A stretch of 64,000 nt of DNA, taken from assembly GCF_003312915.1 (NCBI RefSeq), contig NZ_CP030261.1, positions 4,216,001 through 4,280,000 on the forward strand, written 5' to 3'. The stretch's first letter is position 1; the number at the start of each line of letters is the position of its first letter. A program made the position numbers and the translations under genes. The notes beneath the pieces were generated by a model, which had not been told where the DNA came from, did not search any database, and saw only the letters and a list, made by a program, of their open reading frames with translations. Shown piece by piece: positions 35,266 to 41,966 of this stretch. This DNA is from Flavobacterium fluviale. GTDB taxonomy: Bacteria; Bacteroidota; Bacteroidia; Flavobacteriales; Flavobacteriaceae.

Positions 35266-35366
35266 TTTATTTGTTTATTCGTTGAATTGTTTAATCGTTT
35301 TTTCTTTTTCAAATCGTTTAATCGGTCTTGCTGCCGATTAAACAATTAACCGGTTAACCGATTAAA
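35266..35366. repeat. GTTTAATCG phrase inverted repeat
   Basis: Words of the type TTGTTTA and GTTTAATCG lie on the left and CCGATTAAAC on the right; GTTTAATCGG (35316-35325) pairs perfectly with CCGATTAAAC (35334-35343). It occupies the whole pyrR-pyrB gap and could attenuate transcription. Confidence 0.8.
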
Positions 35367-35906
35367 CTAATTCGTTACTAAGTGAACAACATCTTCACCA
35401 TCATTTTCTTTCCAGCTCACTTTTACTTTTTCGCCATTAATAGCATCTACCTGACGGCCTCTATAATCGGGCTGAATTGGTAAATTACGGCTGAAACGTC
35501 TGTCTATTAAAACTAATAATTCGATTTCTGAAGGTCTTCCAAAAGATTGAATCGCTGTTAAAGCAGAACGAATGCTTCTTCCCGTAAACAATACATCATC
35601 AATAAAAATGACTTTTTTGTCTTCGACTATAAAATTGATTTGAGTTTTGTTGGCTTCAAGCGGTTTATCAGTACGACGGAAATCATCTCTAAAAAAAGTA
35701 ATGTCCAGATATCCCAAAGAAATTTCAGGAACCTTGTATTCGTCTTCTAATATTTGTTTTAAACGTTCAGCTAAAAAAACACCTCTTGGCTGAATTCCCA
35801 CTAAGATAGTATCGGAGAAATCAAGATGTTTTTCGATTAACTGACAAGCCAAACGATGGAGTATGATAGTAACTTCTTTTGAATTAAGTAATACTTTTTG
35901 GCTCAT
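35367..35906 (-). CDS. pyrR: bifunctional pyr operon regulator / uracil phosphoribosyltransferase PyrR
   Basis: The 179-residue phosphoribosyltransferase-fold protein has the PRPP loop VIFIDDVLFTGRSIR (about 97-111) and the PyrR-specific segments VGIQPRGVFLAERL and DITFFRDDFRR. PyrR binds UMP and controls pyrimidine genes through RNA attenuation in Gram-positive bacteria, and can make UMP from uracil. In Bacteroidetes the regulatory role is unproven. Here it precedes pyrB. The hairpin in the pyrR-pyrB gap is a possible target, but it looks like the other phrase repeats nearby. Confidence 0.92.
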   Translation of the reverse strand: MSQKVLLNSKEVTIILHRLACQLIEKHLDFSDTILVGIQPRGVFLAERLKQILEDEYKVPEISLGYLDITFFRDDFRRTDKPLEANKTQINFIVEDKKVIFIDDVLFTGRSIRSALTAIQSFGRPSEIELLVLIDRRFSRNLPIQPDYRGRQVDAINGEKVKVSWKENDGEDVVHLVTN

Positions 35907-36142
35907 AAGTAATTGTAATGTTTGGTTTGCAAATATACGGAATCTGATTTTATTTGTTGGGGTGTTGAACCGAGAAAAAAATTATTAACAAAACTAAATT
36001 TTTTTGGAACTATTTTACTTATTTGTAGGTAATTTATAGTTTAAATTATACTTTAGCACAATAACCATTGAATTTAAAGCTCATTTAATTTGTTTGTTTT
36101 TTTTTAGAAAAAACAACTTATTTTGACTAAATATTAAGCCAT

Positions 36143-36460
36143 ATGGCAAGAAGTAGAAGAGGAAATTTTAATTTTCAAGAAATATTTGAAGAACATCCAA
36201 TTAAGGCATGTTTAGGATGTTTCATTACTGGAGTTGGCATCACTTATACAATACTTGTATTTTTTTACGATAATAAAATTCAAAATATTAAAGATAGATA
36301 TGATGATAAAATTGAGTTTTTAGAAAAAACTCATGCGCAAGATTTAGAAATTAAAGAAATCAAGTTAACAAAAGAGGAAGGAACAAAGTATTATCTAAAT
36401 ATTGAACCTAACAGTAAACTTGCGAGAGATGTAGAAAATTTAATTGAGAATAAAAAATGA
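36143..36460 (+). CDS. small membrane protein with coiled coil, unknown function
   Basis: The 105-residue product has a positively charged start (MARSRRG), one transmembrane segment (about 29-47, ITGVGITYTILVFFY) and a coiled coil rich in Lys, Glu and Asp (about 50-78). No family is recognised. The stop overlaps the start of the next gene (ATGA), so the two are coupled and probably interact. The region is more AT-rich than its surroundings and looks like accessory DNA. I considered a link to defence systems, but no enzymatic domain supports that. Confidence 0.6.
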   Translation: MARSRRGNFNFQEIFEEHPIKACLGCFITGVGITYTILVFFYDNKIQNIKDRYDDKIEFLEKTHAQDLEIKEIKLTKEEGTKYYLNIEPNSKLARDVENLIENKK

Positions 36461-37155
36461 AAAATACAGCTAAAAATTTTCTCATATTAATTCTCCTCCT
36501 TGTACTTGGAATTGCTTGTACCATAATTTTTGTAGAATTTAATGAGAATAAAGATTTATCAAAAGAAATAAATATCAACAAAAGGGAAAACGATAGTATT
36601 CAGAAAAAATTACTATCAAAAAATGAAGAATTAATTTATCTCTTAAAAATCAATCAAAAAGAGATATACTCACTTAAAGGCATGTCTACAGACAGAAATA
36701 TTGATGGTATATTATTAGGTAACAAATCAATATCTCTAGAAGAATTAATTGATATTGCAAACAAATATCAAAATGAAAAAAACAAGCTTCAAGTTAGAGT
36801 AAAAAATGATAGTTCAACAATTCAATATTATATAAAACTATTGAATCAACTGGAAAAAGATAAAGTTTTAAAAAGTGATAAAAAAGGCACAATTACATAT
36901 ACCAACAATATTGACAGCTTATATAAGATGAAGACACTTGAACTTAGCAAAGTAAAAGTTGAACTTCAAGCAAAAAATACACTCTTAAACTTAATTAAGA
37001 AAAAATATGAAATAGATACTGAGATTGAATATGGAGAAGGAATTTACACTGCAAAATTGTTAAACACAAAAAAGCTTGATTCGGCACTTTGGATATTTCC
37101 ATATTACAAACATAAAATAAAGACTAATAAGAAAGGAGAGACCGTTATTAGATAA
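36457..37155 (+). CDS. membrane-anchored coiled-coil protein, unknown function
   Basis: The 232-residue product has an N-terminal hydrophobic anchor (about 8-26, FLILILLLVLGIACTIIFV) and a long helical part with heptads (about 30-75 and 110-200), then a C-terminal segment ending in TAKLLNTKKLDSALWIFPYY. The amino acid makeup is dominated by Lys, Asn, Ile and Glu. No family is recognised. It overlaps the 105-residue gene by four bases and forms a two-gene unit with it. Confidence 0.6.
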   Translation: MKNTAKNFLILILLLVLGIACTIIFVEFNENKDLSKEININKRENDSIQKKLLSKNEELIYLLKINQKEIYSLKGMSTDRNIDGILLGNKSISLEELIDIANKYQNEKNKLQVRVKNDSSTIQYYIKLLNQLEKDKVLKSDKKGTITYTNNIDSLYKMKTLELSKVKVELQAKNTLLNLIKKKYEIDTEIEYGEGIYTAKLLNTKKLDSALWIFPYYKHKIKTNKKGETVIR

Positions 37156-37219
37156 ATAATGGCGATAGAACATATATGTATGTATATATAACTTAAATAT
37201 TTACAAAAAACTTGAAAAA

Positions 37220-37595
37220 ATGTTTAAGATAAAAAACATATTCTTACTAGACAGCTTTGGAGCATTTCTTTCAACTCTTCTACTTTATTTTATCCTTCGA
37301 AATTTCAACGAATTTTTCGGTTTGTCTAAAGATGTTTTCGAATGCCTTTCTTTAATTGCCTTGATTTTTTTTTATTTATTCAATCAGTTGCTATTTTTTT
37401 GTCAAGCGAAATTGGAAATCGCTTTTAAAAATAATCTGTACAGCCAATATTCTTTATTGTCTTTTGACATTAAGCATAGTCTTATATAATTATGAAACAA
37501 TTTCAATATATGGCATTGCTTACTTTCTAGCAGAAATAGCTGTAATTATTGGTCTTGTCTATTTTGAAATGAAATTTATAAAATCAAAATCCTAA
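37220..37595 (+). pseudogene. four-helix small membrane protein gene, frameshifted at a T9 run
   Basis: Frame 1 from the ATG at 37220 gives MFKIKNIFLLDSFGAF and two hydrophobic helices, then meets a stop at 37489. If one T is removed from the run at 37365-37373, the frame continues as YSISCYFFVKRNWKSLLK and LYCLLTLSIVLYNYETISIY to a TAA at 37593-37595, giving about 124 residues with four helices. That full form matches a small membrane family I know from Flavobacteriaceae, of unknown function. So the gene is either broken, switched by slippage, or carries a sequencing error. Confidence 0.6.
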
Positions 37596-37673
37596 AACAT
37601 TTCCGAAAAATTCTATAACACATTTCCACGATTGTTGAAGTAATTTTATTATTGAACTTAAAAACTCAACATC

Positions 37674-37847
37674 ATGCAAAATAAAATACTAAGATTGTTA
37701 ATGGTATTCGTTATACTATTTTCATTTACAAGCTGCGAACTAGTAGGAGACATTTTTAAAGCCGGAATGGGATTCGGGATATTTATCGTAATTTTCATTG
37801 TTGCGATTATTATTTGGATTTTCGCTAAAATGTTCGGCCGTAAATAG
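37674..37847 (+). CDS. 57-residue lipoprotein with a C-terminal membrane helix
   Basis: A short frame from the ATG at 37674 encodes 57 residues: a signal peptide with lipobox (FSFTSC, cysteine at 21), a short linker (ELVGDIFKAGMGFG) and a hydrophobic segment (IFIVIFIVAIIIWIFAKMF), ending with GRK. This pattern recurs in many small Bacteroidetes proteins, sometimes mislabelled phosphatidate cytidylyltransferase. It would be anchored twice, by lipid and helix. The function is unknown. A strong terminator follows, which supports a real gene. Confidence 0.65.
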   Translation: MQNKILRLLMVFVILFSFTSCELVGDIFKAGMGFGIFIVIFIVAIIIWIFAKMFGRK

Positions 37848-37863
37848 TCTTAAATAAAAAATT

Positions 37864-37909
37864 AAAAAATCCCAAATTCCAAATTAAACTTGGAGTTTGG
37901 GATTTTTTT
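37864..37909 (+). terminator. AAATTCCA-type terminator hairpin
   Basis: AAAAATCCCAAATTCCAA pairs with TTGGAGTTTGGGATTTTT with mismatches and ends in a T run. It is built of the same word as the AAATTCCA repeats. Confidence 0.8.
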
Positions 37910-37913
37910 ATAA

Positions 37914-37984
37914 GTGTAGAACAAAGCCAATCTTTGTTGAGCTTCTCGCGAAGATTTCTCCCTTCGATCGAAATGACAAAAATG
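37914..37984. repeat. GTCATTTCGA-type repeat, degenerate copy
   Basis: GAAGATTTCTCCCTTCGATC with the following GAAATGACAAAAATGAG resembles the right arm of the long inverted repeat at 39839-39940. The gap also holds a single AAATTCCA-like hairpin half at 38025-38065. Confidence 0.55.
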
Positions 37985-38072
37985 AGTAAATCAATTTTAT
38001 ACTTTATCTTTTATCAAAGTTCCCAAAGTCAAAAATTGGAATTTGGGATTTTCATGATTGGAATTTAAAAAA

Positions 38073-39692
38073 TTAAAGATTGTACATCTTTTTTCTTTGT
38101 TCCTGAATTTTTTCATCATCAAGATATTCATCAAATGTCATGTAACGATCGATAACTCCGTTTGGTGTCAACTCTACGATTCTGTTACCAACAGTCTGCG
38201 CAAACTCGTGGTCATGAGTTGTAAAAATTACAGAACCTTTAAAATTTTTCAATGAGTTGTTGAAAGCTGTAATAGATTCTAGATCTAAGTGGTTTGTTGG
38301 TTCGTCCAGCATTAAAACGTTTGCACGTTCCATCATCATTCTTGACAACATACAGCGTACTTTTTCTCCTCCAGATAAAACTCTAGACGTTTTTAAAGCT
38401 TCTTCTCCAGAGAAAATCATTTTTCCTAAGAAACCACGAATGAAAACCTCATCACGCTCTTCCTCTGTTTTCGCATATTGGCGTAACCAATCTACTAAAG
38501 TCAAATCGTTTTCGAAAAACTTATGGTTTTCAGCTGGCAGATAAGCTTGGTTTGTTGTAATTCCCCAATCGAAAGTTCCAGAATCTGCTTTTTGTTCGTT
38601 GTTTAAGATTTCGTAGAAAGCTGTTGTTGCACGTGAATCTTTAGAGAAAAGAACGATTTTATCGCCTTTCGCCATATTCAGGTTAATATCTTTAAATAAA
38701 ACTTCTCCATCTACCGAAGCAGACAAGTTTTCTACATTTAAGATTTGATCTCCAGCTTCACGATCCTGATCAAAAATAATCGCTGGATAACGACGGCTTG
38801 ATGGTTTAATTTCTGAAATATTCAATTTAGAAATCATTTTTTTACGAGAAGTTGCTTGTTTCGATTTCGCAACGTTTGCACTAAAACGACGAATAAATTC
38901 TTCCAACTCTTGTTTCTTCTCTTCTGCTTTTTTGTTTTGCTGTGCACGTTGTTTTGCCGCTAATTGGCTAGACTCGTACCAGAAGGTATAGTTTCCTGAG
39001 TAGTGATTAATTTTTCCGAAATCAATATCAGAAATATGTGTACAAACCGCATCTAAAAAGTGACGGTCGTGAGATACAACGATTACAGTGTTTTCGTAGT
39101 TTGCCAAGAAGTTTTCTAACCAAGCGATTGTCTCGAAATCCAAATCGTTGGTAGGCTCATCCATAATCAGTAAGTCAGGATTTCCGAAAAGTGCCTGCGC
39201 CAAAAGCACACGAACTTTCATTTTTCCTTCCATATCGCCCATTAAAGTATAATGATCTGCTTCTGTGATACCTAAGTTAGATAACATCGCTGCTGCATCA
39301 GAATCGGCGTTCCATCCGTTCATTTCTTCAAATTGAACTTGAAGCTCCCCTATTCTGTCTGCATTTTTATCGTTGTAGTCTAAATAAAGTTCATCCATTT
39401 CTTTTTTAACAGCGTACAGCACTTTATTTCCCATTAAAACGGTTTCCAAAACAGTATGTTCGTCGAACATGTTGTGGTTCTGGTTTAAAACCGACATACG
39501 TTTTCCTGGCTCTAAATGAATGTGGCCAGAAGTTGGGTCCATATCCCCTGAAATAATTTTAAGAAATGTAGATTTTCCAGCACCATTGGCTCCAATAACG
39601 CCGTAAATATTTCCGTGAGTGAAAGTGGTATTTACTTCGTCAAACAAAATTCGTTTGCCAAATTGAACTGATAAATTATTGACTGTTAACAT
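38073..39692 (-). CDS. ABC-F family ATPase (YbiT-like) with degenerate second Walker A
   Basis: The 539-residue product has two ATP-binding domains joined by a charged linker (about 240-320), with no membrane part, as in ABC-F proteins that act on the ribosome. The first domain has GANGAGKST (34-42) and LIMDEPTNDLD. The second has an intact signature (LSGGEKVRCML) and Walker B (VLMLDEPTNHLD), but the Walker A position reads LFSKDSRATTAF (about 343-354), with no G-K-S/T. So site 2 should bind ATP poorly. I chose the ATG at 39692; the frame open to 39764 adds 24 implausible residues. Its exact task (translation factor or resistance) is unknown. Confidence 0.88.
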   Translation of the reverse strand: MLTVNNLSVQFGKRILFDEVNTTFTHGNIYGVIGANGAGKSTFLKIISGDMDPTSGHIHLEPGKRMSVLNQNHNMFDEHTVLETVLMGNKVLYAVKKEMDELYLDYNDKNADRIGELQVQFEEMNGWNADSDAAAMLSNLGITEADHYTLMGDMEGKMKVRVLLAQALFGNPDLLIMDEPTNDLDFETIAWLENFLANYENTVIVVSHDRHFLDAVCTHISDIDFGKINHYSGNYTFWYESSQLAAKQRAQQNKKAEEKKQELEEFIRRFSANVAKSKQATSRKKMISKLNISEIKPSSRRYPAIIFDQDREAGDQILNVENLSASVDGEVLFKDINLNMAKGDKIVLFSKDSRATTAFYEILNNEQKADSGTFDWGITTNQAYLPAENHKFFENDLTLVDWLRQYAKTEEERDEVFIRGFLGKMIFSGEEALKTSRVLSGGEKVRCMLSRMMMERANVLMLDEPTNHLDLESITAFNNSLKNFKGSVIFTTHDHEFAQTVGNRIVELTPNGVIDRYMTFDEYLDDEKIQEQRKKMYNL

Positions 39693-39730
39693 GAATGTCT
39701 TTTTAATTAATTTGGTGCAAAAGTACGGAA

Positions 39731-39765
39731 AAAGGTTCAGAGTTGCAAAGATGCAAAGGTTCAAA
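39731..39765. repeat. AAGGTTCA-type half repeat
   Basis: AAGGTTCAGAGTTGCAAAG followed by ATGCAAAGGTTCAAAG resembles the left arm of the inverted repeat at 8991-9062, without a facing right arm. Confidence 0.6.
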
Positions 39766-39838
39766 GTTTTTTATGCTGATGATGGGTTCTCGCAGAGGCG
39801 CAGAGTTTTGTTTTACCAATCTGATTACTACATAATCT

Positions 39839-39940
39839 TGTCATTTCGAGGAACGAGAAATCTCCACAAGAAACTCCGTCCCTATAATTTCTAATCTTTG
39901 TCGAGCTACTTGTGGAGATTTCTCGTTCCTCGAAATGACA
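39839..39940. repeat. perfect 32-bp inverted repeat (GTCATTTCGAGGAACGAG type)
   Basis: Positions 39839-39870 and 39909-39940 are exact reverse complements over 32 bp with a 38-base loop. The arms begin TGTCATTTCGAGGAACGAG. The 323-base gap between the ABC-F and TlpA-like genes is taken up by this element, the AAGGTTCA half repeat and the palindrome at 39981-39996. Confidence 0.92.
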
Positions 39941-39980
39941 AAAATGAGGTTACTTTGCCATAAAACTTTGCGACTTCGCT

Positions 39981-39996
39981 CCCGATAGCTATCGGG
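39981..39996. repeat. 16-bp perfect palindrome CCCGATAGCTATCGGG
   Basis: A perfect palindrome 20 bases from the stop of the TlpA-like gene. It might be a small terminator stem or a motif common in Bacteroidetes intergenic repeats. Confidence 0.7.
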
Positions 39997-40015
39997 ATTG
40001 CGAGATTAATTTAAC

Positions 40016-40789
40016 TTACAGCTTGCTTTCTTTCGCCAAAGCAACTTCTAAACTTTCAAAATTCGGAAGTACTTTAGAAATTAAACCTTCTTTATTGAGA
40101 ATAAAATGTGTTGGGAATGAATTTAGCTGTAAAGCTTCATTCATATACACTTTCATATCTGGAATTACTGAATAAGACAATGGTTTTCTAGCCAAAAATA
40201 TTTTTAATTGCTCTGCTGAATCTTCGGCTAAACTCATAAAAATAATATCTTTTCGATCTTTGTATTCTTCTACCAATTTATTGACTTGCGGAAATTCTTT
40301 TATACAAGGTGTACAATGAATGTACCAGCATTTTATCACGATAATTTTTCCTTTCATGGATTCATTGGAAACCAAATTTCCTTCTAAATCTTTAAATGAA
40401 AATTTTGGAAAAGCTGTTCCTTCCATCTTGTAGTTTTTGTAAGCATCAAAACCAATTTGATTGATGGTTGCTTTTATACTCGTATCTGTCTTTGGCAGAA
40501 TTTTGAACAACTTATAATAATAAACCGCATCTTCTGATTTTAATCGAATTGGAATAAAATTTCCATTTGCTAATTGATTTAAAAAAGCTTCTTTAGAAAT
40601 TTCTTTAGAAGAAGAATCAAGAGCTGTAAAATCTCTTGAAAGCATTATATTTTTATTTTGATAAACTGACCATTCCGTATAACTTTTCTGAATTTGAATG
40701 GGATCAACTTCGGGATTTCCTAATTTGGTTTGACTGAAGGAGGAAGTAAAAATTAAAAATGCTATGATAATGGTAATGGATTTCTTCAT
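40016..40789 (-). CDS. TlpA/ResA-like thioredoxin-fold exported protein
   Basis: The 257-residue product has a signal peptide (TIIIAFLIFTSSFSQ, about residue 20), an N-terminal segment of unknown fold (about 25-125) and a thioredoxin-like domain with the redox motif CTPC (Cys159 and Cys162) in WYIHCTPCIKEFPQ, and a cis-proline in LNSFPTHFIL. It should be periplasmic and reduce or rearrange disulfides, as TlpA/ResA do in cytochrome c maturation. I chose the ATG at 40789, ten residues inside the longest frame. No partner gene is adjacent. Confidence 0.85.
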   Translation of the reverse strand: MKKSITIIIAFLIFTSSFSQTKLGNPEVDPIQIQKSYTEWSVYQNKNIMLSRDFTALDSSSKEISKEAFLNQLANGNFIPIRLKSEDAVYYYKLFKILPKTDTSIKATINQIGFDAYKNYKMEGTAFPKFSFKDLEGNLVSNESMKGKIIVIKCWYIHCTPCIKEFPQVNKLVEEYKDRKDIIFMSLAEDSAEQLKIFLARKPLSYSVIPDMKVYMNEALQLNSFPTHFILNKEGLISKVLPNFESLEVALAKESKL

Positions 40790-40842
40790 GAAGTTTTTAT
40801 GCGATAATTCTAAAGTCAAAAGTACTGATTTTTTTTCATGCA

Positions 40843-40912
40843 GTCATTTGTCCTTGCGAAGAACGAAGCAATCTCATTTGGTAAATTAATTGTTAGTGCG
40901 ATTGGTTCATTC
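40843..40912. repeat. imperfect inverted repeat (TTTGTCCTTGCGAAG type)
   Basis: TTGTCCTTGCGAAGAACGAAG and GCAATC face GATTGGTTCATTCCTTGCAAA, with several mismatches. Its architecture is like the 39839-39940 element. Confidence 0.5.
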
Positions 40913-40950
40913 CTTGCAAAGACTTACTTTAAGATTACCTTAAACCATAA

Positions 40951-40979
40951 AAAAACCTGGCAGCAAAATTGCCAGGTTT
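40951..40979 (-). terminator. terminator of the DUF3592 gene (AAACCTGGCA stem)
   Basis: AAACCTGGCA pairs with TGCCAGGTTT, followed on the minus strand by Ts. A near-identical copy lies at 41791-41820. Confidence 0.85.
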
Positions 40980-41007
40980 AATAAAAAAGTTTTAATTATA
41001 AGCAAAA

Positions 41008-41760
41008 CTATGAGTTCAAAAATGAAATATCCATTAAATATTTTTTTTGATTTTGCGGATGTAGTATAACTATTATGTTTTTACTTTTAATAAAACCTGT
41101 AGGGTCTATTAAAATTTTAGTACTTTTAAAAACTCTGACCTTATTTGTATTAGGATCTTGATAAGTAGTACAAATTTGATAGAGTAGCTTTCCAGTTATT
41201 ATGTGAGTACGTGTTCGTTTAACAGAATCAAATTGTGTTATAATACGAGTTCCGTTTTCAAAAATATATTTTGCTTTCTTTTGGCCGAGATGAAAAACTA
41301 AAAGCATTATAAAAAAAAGAAAACCAAAAGAACTCATAAATATTGGCAGACCAAATGCTGAAGTGTATTTTTTAATATTTGCTTCTTGTGGATTGGCCGG
41401 ATCATAAATAATCTCGAAACTTTTTTCATTAATTGGATTTCCACTATTATATGAAGGCACAAATTTAATTTTTTCCCCTTTTTTTGTTTTGAAAGAAATT
41501 ATTGGATGATAATATATGTTTAGGTTGTTCGTTGATTTAAAGGATCCAACAACTGTACCTTCAGTTGTGACTGCTCTTTCTAAAAAGGTCTTTTTATCTA
41601 AATAAATATAAAAGGCGCCTATTAACAAGGCTAAACCTATTGTAAATAAAATGTATTTGAAAATAGCTGCAGATTTCACTTCCTTAAATTTCTGCAAAAA
41701 TAGTGGGCATAAATAATACGTTAACCACCTAAAAGTCTTTTTAGTATTAAAATAAGACAT
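41008..41760 (-). CDS. DUF3592 membrane protein
   Basis: The 250-residue product has a charged N-terminus, a transmembrane helix (about 33-55, YILFTIGLALLIGAFYIYL), an extracytoplasmic beta domain of the DUF3592 type (about 60-125: TTEGTVVGSF, IISFKTKKGEKIKFVP, EIIYDPANPQEA) and a second transmembrane helix (about 135-157), then a soluble tail. The function is unknown. The gene is flanked by two near-identical hairpins (40951-40979 and 41791-41820), and it splits the chitinase gene from the TlpA-like gene, so it may be a later insertion. Confidence 0.7.
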   Translation of the reverse strand: MSYFNTKKTFRWLTYYLCPLFLQKFKEVKSAAIFKYILFTIGLALLIGAFYIYLDKKTFLERAVTTEGTVVGSFKSTNNLNIYYHPIISFKTKKGEKIKFVPSYNSGNPINEKSFEIIYDPANPQEANIKKYTSAFGLPIFMSSFGFLFFIMLLVFHLGQKKAKYIFENGTRIITQFDSVKRTRTHIITGKLLYQICTTYQDPNTNKVRVFKSTKILIDPTGFIKSKNIIVILHPQNQKKYLMDISFLNS

Positions 41761-41790
41761 GTTTTAATTCAGACATTTATTTTAATTCAA

Positions 41791-41820
41791 AAAAAACCTG
41801 GCAACAAAAATTGCCAGGTT
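41791..41820 (-). terminator. terminator of chiA (second AAACCTGGCA copy)
   Basis: AAACCTGGCA and TGCCAGGTT form a stem around an 8-base loop. It lies about 147 bases beyond the chiA stop in the direction of transcription and repeats the hairpin at 40951-40979. Confidence 0.75.
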
Positions 41821-41966
41821 CATAATGCGCTACTTGAGGCAAAAACCAAATAACAAATTACCTCAATTCACAGCATTTAAGAAATAAAAATTAGGTTAAA
41901 AAATAAATAACCAAACTCAATTTTAACCGTCCCAATTTTCTATTTCTAAATTTTCAATCATTTTTA

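Noticed and set aside
32711..35366. Short repeats as CRISPR-like arrays
   Set aside because: The units are 7-9 bases without spacers, and no cas gene is present.
35266..35366. PyrR-binding attenuator in the pyrR-pyrB gap
   Set aside because: The hairpin is of the same phrase-repeat type as the neighbouring gaps, so no pyrimidine-specific signal can be claimed.
36143..37155. The coiled-coil pair as a defence system
   Set aside because: No nuclease, NTPase, TIR or other effector domain is visible.
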